Assembly: GCF_000018865.1 (NCBI RefSeq)
Contig: NC_010175.1
Coordinates: 744,001-808,000, forward strand
Length of the DNA stretch: 64,000 nucleotides
Source: Chloroflexus aurantiacus J-10-fl
Lineage (GTDB): Bacteria > Chloroflexota > Chloroflexia > Chloroflexales > Chloroflexaceae
Direction: 5' to 3'
Shown: positions 1 to 8,662 of the stretch, one piece after another
How positions within the stretch are numbered: the first letter of the stretch is position 1
How the letters are laid out: each line of letters begins with the position of its first letter
The notes under the pieces: model-generated
Told to the model about the DNA's origin: nothing
What the model saw: only the letters and a program-made list of their open reading frames with translations
Database searches by the model: none
Made by a program: the position numbers and the translations under genes

Positions 1-319
1 CCAGCCCAGACTGCAATGCCTGTTTCAGTTCAGCCGATGGTGGTTGCGCAGTCGCTTGCGGGAAGAGCACCTCTTCGCGGCAACGGAGCATGGCCGGCGG
101 TTGCCAGCAGTCTTTGACGCCGGCCCGCAGGCGGGTAAAGACACTGGACAGGGCCGGTTGCAACGGCGGCCAGGTTGCCTGTGGTTGCTGCCCGACAACA
201 CGCCATGCCGATTCCCGTAGCGACTCGCTGACGGCATCATTACGCTCACCGAGGGCGGCCAGTGTCCAGGAGTGCAAAACCTGCCAGGCAACAGTTGAGG
301 GGTCTTCAGCATGTGTCAT
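1..319 (-). CDS. Hypothetical protein, N-terminal part, runs off the window edge
   Basis: An uninterrupted reading frame starts with ATG at 319 and continues past base 1, giving about 106 residues beginning MTHAEDPSTVAWQVLHSW. A GGAG ribosome-binding site lies about 8 bases upstream of the ATG. The segment is rich in Trp, Leu and Ala and looks mostly helical; I see no motif that identifies a family. The plus-strand frame and the other minus frame over the same bases look like shadows because they lack a ribosome-binding site. The missing C-terminus prevents a functional call. Confidence 0.6.
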   Translation of the reverse strand, partial: MTHAEDPSTVAWQVLHSWTLAALGERNDAVSESLRESAWRVVGQQPQATWPPLQPALSSVFTRLRAGVKDCWQPPAMLRCREEVLFPQATAQPPSAELKQALQSGL

Positions 320-420
320 TCCAGTTACTCCATGCTATATCACGATCTTCTCTGCATAGTGTAGCAAATGACCACTTCACAAATGTGGATTTGAACCTGA
401 TAAGAGGATGAAGATTTTGT

Positions 421-458
421 AAGGAAATAGGAAATAGGAAATAGGAAATAGGAGGTGG
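421..458. repeat. Heptameric AGGAAAT tandem repeat
   Basis: About four perfect copies of AGGAAAT are followed by a degenerate GGAGGTGG. Similar seven-base purine units recur at about 9060-9190 (opposite strand) and 21990-22036, so this is a dispersed simple repeat confined to intergenic DNA. No gene is visible between 320 and 590. Confidence 0.7.
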
Positions 459-593
459 AAAGCAGAGCATAGCGTTTGTATAGTGATGTTTATAGTTGTG
501 AAAGGCGTTGAGTTGTAGTTATTATATCATATCAAATCTGGGTGCAGAAAAGTCATGCACGGAGATAGTGCTGATCTACCCCTGGAACGCGCA

Positions 594-843
594 CCTCCGG
601 CTCGCTCTTCACCTTGCAACGATACGCCATGCCTGATGCCGGCGGGATGCTGCAACCCTGAACCGGCTCGCGACAGCGGGTGGAATTCGGCACGAGAGGT
701 TTTCGCCCCTGGGAACTGGGAGCGCGAGCCTCCGGCTCGCTCTTCACCTGGCAACGATACGCCATGCCTGATGCTGGCGGGATGTTGCAACCCTGAACCG
801 GCTCGCGACAGCGGGTGGAATTCGGCACGAGAGGTTTTCGCCC
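594..843. repeat. Two direct copies of a 115-bp intergenic repeat
   Basis: Bases 594-708 and 729-843 are near-identical (a few substitutions) and separated by 20 bases, giving a 135-base period. The overlapping open frames carry no ribosome-binding site and no recognisable protein, so I treat the block as non-coding. The unit is not seen elsewhere in the window. Confidence 0.75.
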
Positions 844-886
844 ACTCACATCATTCCCCGACCCCCTCCCAACCTCCCCCCGCTGG

Positions 887-1622
887 CTATGTATTACCCA
901 CATGTCGCGCTGCGTTAGGCCGGGCTGCACGTGCTCCCCGTGGCGCAGGCTTCCAGCCTGCGTGGAGGCATCATCGCCATCGCCGTCAGGTGCTGGCCGT
1001 GACCGCTGGTGCATAGGCACGAATCGCTTGCAACATAACCGTCTACGCACAGGTATCGCATGCATGCCCGACCGACTCGATGATCGAAACGAGCACATTC
1101 AGCACCCCCGTGACCAGGATGGGTAACGGCGTACCACGCGCCGGATCGTGTGTACGGCTGGCGCGGCAGCATGGCTGCCGCACTCCAAACTGCGCGACAC
1201 GCCCATGATGCGCGTGTAAGGCAACCAATCCAGCACGTGCTGGCACGGCTGGAGCGGTGCGCTGTCACCGGGCCAGTCGCCCAAAACAACATCCATGGCG
1301 ATCATACCCGCTGATACACACGTGGTTGACACCAGGTATGGGGAATGCATAGCCGCTGGGGATGGGAGAGGAGAGGGTAGACGTTCGATCCAGGGCTTCC
1401 TGATAGGGTAGACGTTGTATTCGATCATCTGTCCTGGCCGTCCGTGACTGCCGCCAGGGGCGGGAGCTTGCTCGTGGCTCCTCCCTCCAGCAATGGTACC
1501 GGCACCATGCGCGCCGGAGGCGTGCGCTCCCAGCTCCCGGCTGGGGAGCACGCCCGTCTTCACTCCCCCGATCCGCTCCGGCACGCGGGCAATGCAGTAT
1601 TAGAGTTATGGGTAATGCATAG
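887..1622. mobile_element. Non-autonomous element with CTATGCATTACCCA-type inverted ends, copy 1
   Basis: The left end reads CTATGTATTACCCACA (887-902) and the right end is the inverted TATGGGTAATGCATAG (1607-1622). A third inverted copy at 1337-1352 divides the block into two modules. The whole 736 bases match, in reverse orientation and with modest divergence, the block at 24322-25171. It contains no plausible gene. The same 16-base ends bound the Tn5-like IS at 22523-24006, so mobilisation by that transposase family is a reasonable inference. A copy of the 40-base GCGGCAGC palindromic repeat sits inside at about 1155-1190. Confidence 0.65.
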
Positions 1623-1721
1623 CCGCTGAGGGGAGGTGACGCAGGTGCTCCCCCGCGGGGGGGCGGTGACACAGGTAATCCCCCGCTGGAGGCACGGGCG
1701 GGCTGGGGATATGCTCCCGCC

Positions 1722-1746
1722 CCCCCAGCGGGGGCGGGCCCGGGTG
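1722..1746 (-). terminator. GC-rich hairpin downstream of the FAD oxidoreductase gene
   Basis: CCCGCCCCCCCAGCGGGGGCGGG can fold into a very stable stem just beyond the stop codon at 1775. No convincing U-tract follows, and similar GC hairpins (CCCCCAGCGGGGG) occur throughout the spacers of this window, so it may be a repeat rather than a dedicated terminator. Confidence 0.4.
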
Positions 1747-1774
1747 GGGGCGGGTTGCAGGGAGTCCTGAACCA

Positions 1775-2995
1775 TCACTCCACAGCTAACGTTGGACGGT
1801 CGATCCTAAACGGGGCGAGCGCAGAGGGGATGGTACCGGTCTGTACGGCTTCGGCCAGATGGCGACCAACAATAGCCGCAAATGGCATGCCGTGACCGGA
1901 GAATCCGCCGATAGCGAAGAGACCGGGCACAGGGTTGACCACGATTGGCAGATAGTCGGCGGTGAAGGCCATTGCCCCCGACCAGCGTCGTTCGATGTTG
2001 ATGCCGGCCAGGGTTGGGAAGAGACGTCCCAGACTGGTCTCAAGCGCCCCCTGAACTTCAGGACTAACCTCGCCGGGCTGCACCCCAACGTCGTGATTGG
2101 GTGCAATAGCCCGACAGCCACCGAACAACACCTGTCCGGTCACGGTCTGTTGACCATATTCACCGGTAGGAGTGAAGCTGGCTCCGAAGCCACAGGCAAT
2201 GAACGGCTCAACCGGCACGGTACAGAGTACCTGCCCGCGTACCATCGTAATCCGCCGGGCAAGTTCCGGTAGCACGTCACCACTCCAGGCATTAACGGCA
2301 ATCACTGCCGCAGCAGTGTCGATGGTACCGCGATCTGTGATCAGGTGTAGCCTGCCGTTGGCGGTGATTACCTGGCGCAGGGTGACACCCCAGCTACAAA
2401 GGGCACCATGACGTTGCGCAGCGGCCAGCAACCCGTACACCAATCGCCCGGAATGGAGCGTTCCGGCAGCCGGGTTGAAGCGGGCGCCACTGACGGCTGC
2501 CCCTAACGGAATCGCCACCAGCTCCTGGGCAGTTGTGCGGTCGAGCAACTGCGCCGGAAAGCCATCACCCTGCAATGCCGCGACTGTTGCGCCGGCAATC
2601 GTCAGTTGTGCTTCACCAATCGCCAGATTGAGATTGCCGTGCAGACGCAGATCGCACTCAATCTGTTCTTGCTGGATCAGATCAACCATCAAGCGCTGTC
2701 CGGCCAGACTGAGAGCGTACAGTTCGCGTGCGGTGGATGCTCCGTAACGGGCAGTCGCAGCAAGGTAATTCTCGGCCAGACCGGCGGCGAGGATACCACC
2801 ATTGTGGCCACTGGCACCGGCTGCCGGCCCGTGCCGGTCGATAACGAGTGGTTGCAGACCGGCCCGTGTGAGCCAGAGGGCTGTCGCTGCACCGACTACG
2901 CCGGCACCTACGACGACTACGTCAGCGGTTGATGGTAGATCGATACCCGGCAGCGGTGCCTGATGAAGGGTAGCATGCCAGTGTGAACGCAACAT
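1775..2995 (-). CDS. FAD-dependent amine/amino-acid oxidoreductase (DadA/glycine oxidase type)
   Basis: The 406-residue protein has the N-terminal dinucleotide-binding signature VVVVGAGVVGAATALWL at about residues 26-42, an acidic end to the second strand (VIDRHG), and a C-terminal FAD-contact motif (GLFAIGGFSGHGMPFA), as in the DAO/DadA family that oxidatively deaminates amino acids or sarcosine-like amines. Length is typical of the family. ATG at 2995 is preceded by AGGATG at good spacing. No transmembrane segment is visible, so it is probably cytosolic or loosely membrane-associated. It stands alone: the next minus-strand genes upstream belong to copper delivery and are separated by about 70 bases. 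The substrate cannot be deduced. Confidence 0.85.
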   Translation of the reverse strand: MLRSHWHATLHQAPLPGIDLPSTADVVVVGAGVVGAATALWLTRAGLQPLVIDRHGPAAGASGHNGGILAAGLAENYLAATARYGASTARELYALSLAGQRLMVDLIQQEQIECDLRLHGNLNLAIGEAQLTIAGATVAALQGDGFPAQLLDRTTAQELVAIPLGAAVSGARFNPAAGTLHSGRLVYGLLAAAQRHGALCSWGVTLRQVITANGRLHLITDRGTIDTAAAVIAVNAWSGDVLPELARRITMVRGQVLCTVPVEPFIACGFGASFTPTGEYGQQTVTGQVLFGGCRAIAPNHDVGVQPGEVSPEVQGALETSLGRLFPTLAGINIERRWSGAMAFTADYLPIVVNPVPGLFAIGGFSGHGMPFAAIVGRHLAEAVQTGTIPSALAPFRIDRPTLAVE

Positions 2996-3068
2996 ACAAT
3001 CATCCTGTTGTCTGAGAACTACGGTAGCCCATGTATTGTACCGTAATGCTCATCCAACCGGCCAATGA

Positions 3069-3467
3069 TTACCGTACTTCGATGCGCAACTGTTCACCCT
3101 GATGGACAGAACAGATCAACTCGTAAACACCGGGACTCCAGTACCGTTGCACAAACCGCTGACCGGGAACGATACGGAACGGGCCAATCGTGACTTCCGC
3201 GCTATCGTTGTTCTGGATCACGAGCGTATCGTGTTGACGCAGGTCGATGATGATCGTCGAGGGAAAAATAGTGACTTCTTCGCCTGCGGCCAGCCTTGCC
3301 GCTGTGCCGGGTGGAATTTCAAACACCAGTTGCCGCTGACGATTGGTTGTCGCCTGCCAGAGAAGACTCCCACCAATCGCGATCATGGCTATCGCAACGA
3401 AGAGCACAACAATACGTGACGGAAAGCGGCTGATAATCGGCAGCCGCTGTTGGAAAGGGTGAGCCAT
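3069..3467 (-). CDS. Membrane-anchored cupredoxin-like protein of the copper-delivery cluster
   Basis: The product has one N-terminal membrane anchor (SRIVVLFVAIAMIAIGGSLLW) and an exported beta-rich domain. The segment from FEIPPGTAARL to the terminal ICSVHQGEQLRIEV resembles a cupredoxin fold, with the end YELICSVHQGEQ matching the Cys-x2-His loop of type I copper proteins; a clear downstream copper Met is missing, so copper binding is uncertain. I chose ATG 3467 because AGGAG lies about 11 bases upstream; ATGs at 3509 and 3524 are alternatives. The 3524 start would lie 16 bases after the sco stop codon, consistent with co-transcription. By context it probably helps deliver copper to a respiratory oxidase. 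Confidence 0.7.
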   Translation of the reverse strand: MAHPFQQRLPIISRFPSRIVVLFVAIAMIAIGGSLLWQATTNRQRQLVFEIPPGTAARLAAGEEVTIFPSTIIIDLRQHDTLVIQNNDSAEVTIGPFRIVPGQRFVQRYWSPGVYELICSVHQGEQLRIEVR

Positions 3468-3540
3468 CTGTTTGCTAAGCTCCTGCCGGTGGCGCGTTCC
3501 TTCATTCATATATGATGTTGTCATTACTCGCACTGCCAGT

Positions 3541-4137
3541 CTAGCCACGCGGTGGATTGCGCAACAGTGCCTGCACATCGCTCACAATGTCATCCACCGG
3601 TGTGCCATGTGCCCAGAGTAGTCGCCAGTTGCCGGCCTGATCGATGGCATAAATGTAGCCAGAATGGTCAATGGTATAGCCCAGACCCGAATTGGGTAGC
3701 TCGCGTTTGATGACCGTTACCCCATAGCTTTTGTAGACCTGTTCCAGCACCGCCCGATCTCCGTTCAATCCCAGAAACGTTGGGTTGAACGCTGCCAGAT
3801 AACGTTGCATCAAATCAGGCGTATCGCGCTCAGGATCGACCGAGACAAAGACCACCTGCACCTTCGCCGCATCATTACCAAGCTTCTCCATCACCCGCTT
3901 CAAGTCACCGAGTGCGGTCGGACAGATGTCAGGACAATGGGTAAACCCAAAAAAGACCAGAACAATCTTGTCACGATAGTTGCTCAGACGAAACTCATTG
4001 CCAAACTGATCGACTAGCGGTATTTCTGGAGCCGGATTCGGCGGTTCGAGCACAGTACCGCGAAATTCATATGCGCCACAACCGCTGAGCAGCAGGGCGC
4101 TCAATACGGCAAGGATTAAGGTGATGAGATGTTTCAT
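3541..4137 (-). CDS. Sco1/SenC-type copper chaperone lipoprotein
   Basis: The mature part shows the thioredoxin-like Sco fold with the copper-binding CPDIC motif (FFGFTHCPDICPT) and the later conserved histidine region (YTIDHSGYIYAID). Sco proteins load the CuA centre of cytochrome c oxidase or reduce its cysteines. The N-terminus is a lipoprotein signal (LLLSGC lipobox), so it is membrane-tethered outside the cytoplasm. I start at ATG 4137 (MKHLITL), preceded by AGGTAAC, rather than the in-frame ATG at 4152. At about 199 residues it has family length. It lies between a PCuAC chaperone gene and a cupredoxin-like gene, a common copper-insertion grouping. Confidence 0.9.
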   Translation of the reverse strand: MKHLITLILAVLSALLLSGCGAYEFRGTVLEPPNPAPEIPLVDQFGNEFRLSNYRDKIVLVFFGFTHCPDICPTALGDLKRVMEKLGNDAAKVQVVFVSVDPERDTPDLMQRYLAAFNPTFLGLNGDRAVLEQVYKSYGVTVIKRELPNSGLGYTIDHSGYIYAIDQAGNWRLLWAHGTPVDDIVSDVQALLRNPPRG

Positions 4138-4282
4138 ATCGGTTACCTGCACTACACTGATAGGGTGGAGACGGGCCGCTGCCCATCCCCACGCTCTGCC
4201 TGTTTATCACATTCAAGGGCGAACCGAAGATGTCGTCCAACGTCTACCGCATCAGAAAGCCTTGATTCAGTTCTCCAATTCC

Positions 4283-4317
4283 CCCTCTCCCGCGCTGCGC
4301 GGGAGAGGGCGGGGGTG
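4283..4317. repeat. GC-rich hairpin between the PCuAC and sco genes
   Basis: CCCTCTCCCGCGCTGCGCGGGAGAGGG forms a near-perfect 12-base stem. It sits in the 230-base gap between two genes of the same direction and could act as a partial terminator or an mRNA stabiliser. It resembles other GC-rich intergenic hairpins in the window. The flank at 4215-4260 weakly resembles module sequence of the 24.3-kb element. Confidence 0.55.
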
Positions 4318-4370
4318 AGGGCATTCATCCCGAACGCGCTCGCATGTTCTGTTCGCCCCGTCCAGATCGC

Positions 4371-4922
4371 CTACGGCATGCGCACCGGTGCCTTGACCTC
4401 GATGGTTTGCCCGCTACGCGTGGTGAGTTTGATCGTCACTTCATCACCCTCTTTGAGGTCACGGTTCAGACCGATCAACATCACGTGGAAACCACCCGGC
4501 TTCAGTTCAACCTGACCATTGGCCGGCACCTCGATGGCTTCAACCTGTCGCATCTGCATGACATTATTTTCCATCACCACGTTATGCAGTTCAACCGATG
4601 CTGCAACATCGCTCTCGGCCTTCACAATCGCGTCCGCAGCGCCATTGTTGACGATCACCATATACGCGGCGCTGACAGCCGAACTGCCTGCATTCGCGTG
4701 ACCATTGCCGTGGCTGTTGCCCATCCCGGCCATTGGGGTGGCCTGATTGCCCATATTCCCCATCGCGCCGGACTGATCGCCGGCCATATTCATCATCGCG
4801 GCCCGCACCCACGGATCGCGCACCGTAATCCCACTACCGGTCGTACCACTTTGATTCGCCCCACAACCGACCAATACCACCAGCAAAGCTGCTGTAATCG
4901 AAAGGAAAAAGAGACGTCGCAT
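4371..4922 (-). CDS. Periplasmic copper chaperone PCuAC (DUF461)
   Basis: The C-terminal two thirds carry the PCuAC signature: a His in VELHNVVMENN, a Met about ten residues later (MQMRQVE) and the closing GGFHVMLIGL with His-x-Met. In the family this set binds Cu(I) and passes it to Sco or CuA. The N-terminus is a lipoprotein signal (LVVLVGC). Unusually, a Met/His/Gly/Asn-rich insertion at about residues 45-85 (repeated GNMGNQ, MAGMG, NSHGNGH) may add weak copper sites. ATG 4922 is chosen because GAGGTG lies just upstream; ATG 4958 would add an unnatural leader. The gene is upstream of sco in one minus-strand cluster. Confidence 0.9.
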   Translation of the reverse strand: MRRLFFLSITAALLVVLVGCGANQSGTTGSGITVRDPWVRAAMMNMAGDQSGAMGNMGNQATPMAGMGNSHGNGHANAGSSAVSAAYMVIVNNGAADAIVKAESDVAASVELHNVVMENNVMQMRQVEAIEVPANGQVELKPGGFHVMLIGLNRDLKEGDEVTIKLTTRSGQTIEVKAPVRMP

Positions 4923-4991
4923 TGTAGCACCTCGCAACGTAAAGACAAAACAAGACACGACTACTAAACCCTGCCCAGGCTTCCGTATCGT

Positions 4992-5369
4992 CTATCCAAC
5001 TAACAGGCCGGGGCGGGGCGTGCGAGGTGGCGGCGGTTCAGGAGCGTAGAGGACGGAACGGAACGAAACAGTGATAACAGCGCTGATGCGCTGGATCACA
5101 ATGGAGCCAATAGCAACAGCAATCAGTAACAGCGGCAATATGTCGTACCGTACCGGCGGCGCCGGCGTATCGGCGTGGTCGGCGTGACGATGAGGCGCAT
5201 CGCACAAGAAATACTCTACCCCTGCCCTGTTCACCGACGACAGATGCAGGCAGTGGATGATACACGAGAGCGCCGGCCACGGCCCGATCAGAAAGGCCAG
5301 CGTCCACAGTATGACGGTGCGGCTAAAACGGAGCGGCACCTTGTTTGCGCCAAAATGCACAATCATCAC
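4992..5369 (-). CDS. Small membrane protein at the head of the copper-delivery cluster
   Basis: The 125-residue product has two likely membrane segments (TVILWTLAFLIGPWPALSCIIHCLHL and ILPLLLIAVAIGSIVIQ) and between them a His/Cys/Asp-rich stretch (CDAPHRHADHAD) that could ligate metal. The C-terminus is proline-rich. I do not recognise a family. It reads in the same direction as the PCuAC gene, 70 bases upstream of it, which suggests a common transcript. The ribosome-binding site is weak (GGTG), so the exact start (5369 or 5366) is uncertain. Support is composition and context rather than homology. Confidence 0.55.
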   Translation of the reverse strand: MMIVHFGANKVPLRFSRTVILWTLAFLIGPWPALSCIIHCLHLSSVNRAGVEYFLCDAPHRHADHADTPAPPVRYDILPLLLIAVAIGSIVIQRISAVITVSFRSVLYAPEPPPPRTPRPGLLVG

Positions 5370-5678
5370 CGGTAGTATACATCAAACTCGCTCCATCTGC
5401 GGTAGAGATGTCTTCACAATTTCTCAATAGTTTCTACCGAATATCTGAAAAAGGTTCAGCTATACCTGAGTCGTGATTGATGTTCGGCACTGATCAGCGT
5501 TCCAGTCACACCGTTACCGCTGCGATAACAAATAACGACTACAGCCGCAACTGCGAATCACTCGATGGTACGCAGAATAGTCTGCGCTGATGAAGCGGAA
5601 TCACTGCACGGTAACTCACCGGTGTGAATAGTGCCTTCAACAATGCATGTATTGCGATAAGGATGTGGAGGTTTTCTT
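5370..5678 (+). other. Intergenic leader between divergent genes
   Basis: These roughly 310 bases separate the copper cluster (minus) from the beta-helix lipoprotein gene (plus). They are more AT-rich than their surroundings and must hold both promoters. I see no convincing sigma-70 pair, RNA gene or repeat. The only clear signal is the GGAGG ribosome-binding site at about 5665-5669 for the plus-strand gene. Confidence 0.4.
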
Positions 5679-7406
5679 ATGCAAAGATTACTCGCAGGAT
5701 GTTTCATTGGCGTGCTCGGTTTCATAACCGCTTGCAGTGCCCCCCTTGTGTCTTCAACGAGCAGCACAACTACAACACAGATCACAGCCGAATCGGTGGC
5801 AGAACAGCCCGCCACAACGACAAACATCCCACAGTTGACCCCAGCCGCTGCGGTCGTTGTGACATCCGCAGCCGAAGCGATCCCGATTGAATTGCACGGT
5901 GATCAGATCAGTGCCGGTACCGGTGTAGAGGTCAATGGAACTGTCGCAACGATCACGAGTGGCGGTGCCTACCGAATCAGTGGTCAGCTCCAGGCCGGAA
6001 GCATTGTTGTGAATGCCGCCGCGACAGACGACGTTACGCTCTATCTTGACGGCGTGACAATTCATAGCGTGGAGAGTGCCCCTCTCTACATCGACCGTGC
6101 CGGTCAGGTGACCATTGTCCTGGTCGATGGCAGCATCAATACCCTCAGCGATGAAGCAAGAACAGCCGATCAAAGTAGTGCGCCGAATGCAACGCTCTAC
6201 AGTGATGCCGATCTGGTGATTACCGGTCAGGGACAGTTGATTGTTGCAGCTCATTTCAACGACGGTATTGCTTCCACGAAAGGGCTGGTCATTGAAGACG
6301 GGCATATTCAGGTAACGGCTGTTGATGATGGGTTGCGCGGCAAAGAGTATCTCCTGCTGCGTGGTGGTCAGATCGACATGACAGCCGGTGGTGATGGCTT
6401 CACTGCCGATGCTGATGGACAGGGGGTGATCATGATCGAAGGCGGCCAGGTAACAATAACGGCGAACGGTGATGGGGTACAGGCCGCAGCAGATATTGTG
6501 GTACAAGGAGGAATGCTTGACATTATAGCCGGCGGTGGCAGCACAGCCACCCTGTCTGCCGACGCATCGGCGAAGGGTCTTAAAGCAGCGGGACAGATCA
6601 TCATCAACGATGGTGAGATCAGGCTTGATGTTGCTGAAGATGGTCTGCACGCCGATACCTCAATTACTATCAATGGTGGCACATTCACGATTGCCGCCGC
6701 TGACGATGCAATCCACGCTGAACAGCAGGTAACTATCACGGCTGGCGAAATGAATGTGACAGATTCGTATGAAGGGATTGAGGGTCAGCACATCCGCATT
6801 GATGGCGGTACGATCACGATCATTGCCAGCGATGATGCGCTGAACGCTGCCGATGGCAGCGGTGCCCAGGGTGGCGGTTTCGGTGGCATGGGTGGTGGAC
6901 AATGGACGCTAACCATGACCGGCGGCTCGCTAACAGTAGATGCCGGTGGCGATGGGATCGATGTTAATGGTAGCATCACGATGAGTGGTGGTGTTATGGT
7001 GGTATACGGGCCAACAGAGTCCATGAATGCTGCCCTCGACTATGACCGGGCTTTTACCATAAGCGCTGGTCAATTGATCGCCGTTGGTAGTGCCGGTATG
7101 GCGATGGCACCAGATACCAGCTCGACCCAACCCGCTGTGCTGATCAACCTCAGCACGGTGCAGACAGCAGGAACATCAATTGCTATCGTGAATGCTGCTG
7201 GCGAACCAATTGTTAGCCTGACACCAGATAAATCGTATCAATCACTCGTCTACTCAGGCACCGGTTTAACAGTGGGCGAACAGTATCAGGTTGTGGTTGG
7301 CGGAGCGGTCAACACGAGCTTCGTGCAGAACGACATCATTACGCGAGTGGGTACGACAACAGGGCCAGGCGGGCCGGGAAACCCGATGCGTCCGCCACGT
7401 CCATAG
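5679..7406 (+). CDS. Secreted beta-helix carbohydrate-binding lipoprotein (DUF4353 / Cthe_2159-like)
   Basis: The 575-residue protein begins with a lipoprotein signal (lipobox FITAC), a Ser/Thr-rich linker and then repeated motifs of the right-handed beta-helix type: ITSGGAYRISGQL, VTLYLDGVTI, LVITGQGQLIV, DDGLRGKEYL, GDGFTADADG, DGVQAAADI, GGTITIIASDDALNAADG. This is the pattern of the DUF4353 family, whose structurally studied member Cthe_2159 is a polygalacturonate-binding beta-helix protein. Many Asp-Gly turns suggest calcium sites. It ends in a Gly/Pro-rich tail. The start is well supported by GGAGG nine bases before ATG. It is monocistronic and converges with the GNAT gene 22 bases downstream. 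A surface glycan-binding or adhesion role is inference. Confidence 0.8.
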   Translation: MQRLLAGCFIGVLGFITACSAPLVSSTSSTTTTQITAESVAEQPATTTNIPQLTPAAAVVVTSAAEAIPIELHGDQISAGTGVEVNGTVATITSGGAYRISGQLQAGSIVVNAAATDDVTLYLDGVTIHSVESAPLYIDRAGQVTIVLVDGSINTLSDEARTADQSSAPNATLYSDADLVITGQGQLIVAAHFNDGIASTKGLVIEDGHIQVTAVDDGLRGKEYLLLRGGQIDMTAGGDGFTADADGQGVIMIEGGQVTITANGDGVQAAADIVVQGGMLDIIAGGGSTATLSADASAKGLKAAGQIIINDGEIRLDVAEDGLHADTSITINGGTFTIAAADDAIHAEQQVTITAGEMNVTDSYEGIEGQHIRIDGGTITIIASDDALNAADGSGAQGGGFGGMGGGQWTLTMTGGSLTVDAGGDGIDVNGSITMSGGVMVVYGPTESMNAALDYDRAFTISAGQLIAVGSAGMAMAPDTSSTQPAVLINLSTVQTAGTSIAIVNAAGEPIVSLTPDKSYQSLVYSGTGLTVGEQYQVVVGGAVNTSFVQNDIITRVGTTTGPGGPGNPMRPPRP

Positions 7407-7428
7407 CAACATCACGCCTTGAAATGGC

Positions 7429-8622
7429 CTAACCCTCTTCCCACACCCACGATCCCGCCGGTTTTCCGACCAGATAGCCAGTTCCGGCGGGATCGCGGGC
7501 GACAGCGTAGATTACGTATTTTCCCGCATCCCAGCCAATCCACCGCGCAAAGAGTTCATCCGTTGCATCGCGCCACGCAATTGCCAGGTTCCGATCCCGA
7601 TGCTGAAGCTCTGTCCACTGTTGGGGAATGGCAATCGCAATCTGCGCCGGCGCATGGGGTGCCCGCAACAGACGGGGGCCGTCGTTGAGAATGGCAATAT
7701 CCGGTAGATCGGTGATCAGGAGACGATCCCGTTGATTATGTAAACCCTTACTACCATGCGCGCTGGCCGGCAGCCAGGTGATCCCAAACCGAGAGGCTGT
7801 TACCAGATTCAACTCATTGTGTACCGGATAGTAGCCACGCACAAATTCACCGGCTACCGCATGCAGATGATTGAAATTGAGCAGTGCATTCGGCAACTGC
7901 AAGGGATCAACCGTCCAGTGAATACAGCGCACCCCCTGACTCAGCGCCAGACGAGCCTGTTCCTGTTTCAAGCGTGTTGCCAACCCGTGGTTGCGATACG
8001 CAGGATCAACCGCCATCACCTGCGACTCGATTGCCAGCTCGTTGTCGGCGATAGGATGACAACCGAAACGCCAGAAACCGAGCAAAAACCCGGCCACCTG
8101 ACCATCTACCGTCGCCACCAGCGCCGTGCCGGGAGCAAACTCAGCGCTAAACAGGTCGGTTGGATAGGGCTGGCTACCCCACACGCTACGGTAGAGCGCT
8201 GTAATCGCCGTTGTATCATCAGCCTGCGGCGTGCCAATCCAGAGACCGGCTGGACGTGGTCGTTTAGGGGCAAACGTCACCCCATCGGCTGGTCGATACA
8301 CCGTGGCCGGCGTTGCAGCAATCAGTGCTCGCAGCACATCATCGGGCAATCGTTCGTGTAGCTCGTGGAGCCGTAGGGTGTAATGACGCTGACCGTTGAT
8401 AATTGTGCGGGGAAACAGCATCCCAAACCCGACCGTGCAATCGCCTGCCCGAAACTCAACCACGATTCCGCCCATACGGGGAAAGGTGCTCTTGACAAAA
8501 TGGGGCGGGAGAAGAGTCGGGTTTTGCGGTGCACCCGACTGTTGCCACAATCGATCAATGGTTGCGCTCCAGTCCGGTGCTGTTGGGTCGAGATAATGCG
8601 CAGTGAGTGTGGAGTCTGTCAT
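7429..8622 (-). CDS. GNAT-family N-acetyltransferase, long form
   Basis: In this 397-residue protein the central part (about residues 135-290) has GNAT features: a substrate-entry helix (DTTAITALYRSVWG), a strand pair (ALVATVDGQVAGFLLGF) and the acetyl-CoA pyrophosphate-binding loop VDPAYRNHGLATRLKQEQ. The N-terminal 110 and C-terminal 100 residues are extra and not recognised. The motif ESQVMAVDPAYRNHGLATRLK supports a working acetyl-CoA site. The ribosome-binding site before ATG 8622 is weak. The gene is monocistronic between the beta-helix lipoprotein (convergent) and a small inverted-repeat element upstream. Substrate unknown. Confidence 0.8.
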   Translation of the reverse strand: MTDSTLTAHYLDPTAPDWSATIDRLWQQSGAPQNPTLLPPHFVKSTFPRMGGIVVEFRAGDCTVGFGMLFPRTIINGQRHYTLRLHELHERLPDDVLRALIAATPATVYRPADGVTFAPKRPRPAGLWIGTPQADDTTAITALYRSVWGSQPYPTDLFSAEFAPGTALVATVDGQVAGFLLGFWRFGCHPIADNELAIESQVMAVDPAYRNHGLATRLKQEQARLALSQGVRCIHWTVDPLQLPNALLNFNHLHAVAGEFVRGYYPVHNELNLVTASRFGITWLPASAHGSKGLHNQRDRLLITDLPDIAILNDGPRLLRAPHAPAQIAIAIPQQWTELQHRDRNLAIAWRDATDELFARWIGWDAGKYVIYAVARDPAGTGYLVGKPAGSWVWEEG

Positions 8623-8662
8623 AATGGAGCCAGGTGCTATTGCCGGTCAATGGTATGGACAT

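Noticed and set aside
683-696. GAATTCGGCACGAG, identical to a common cDNA-library EcoRI adaptor, as a sign of vector contamination
   Set aside because: The same motif is found in both copies of a natural 115-bp tandem repeat (683 and 818) that differ by substitutions elsewhere, and no vector sequence adjoins it. Coincidence is more likely.
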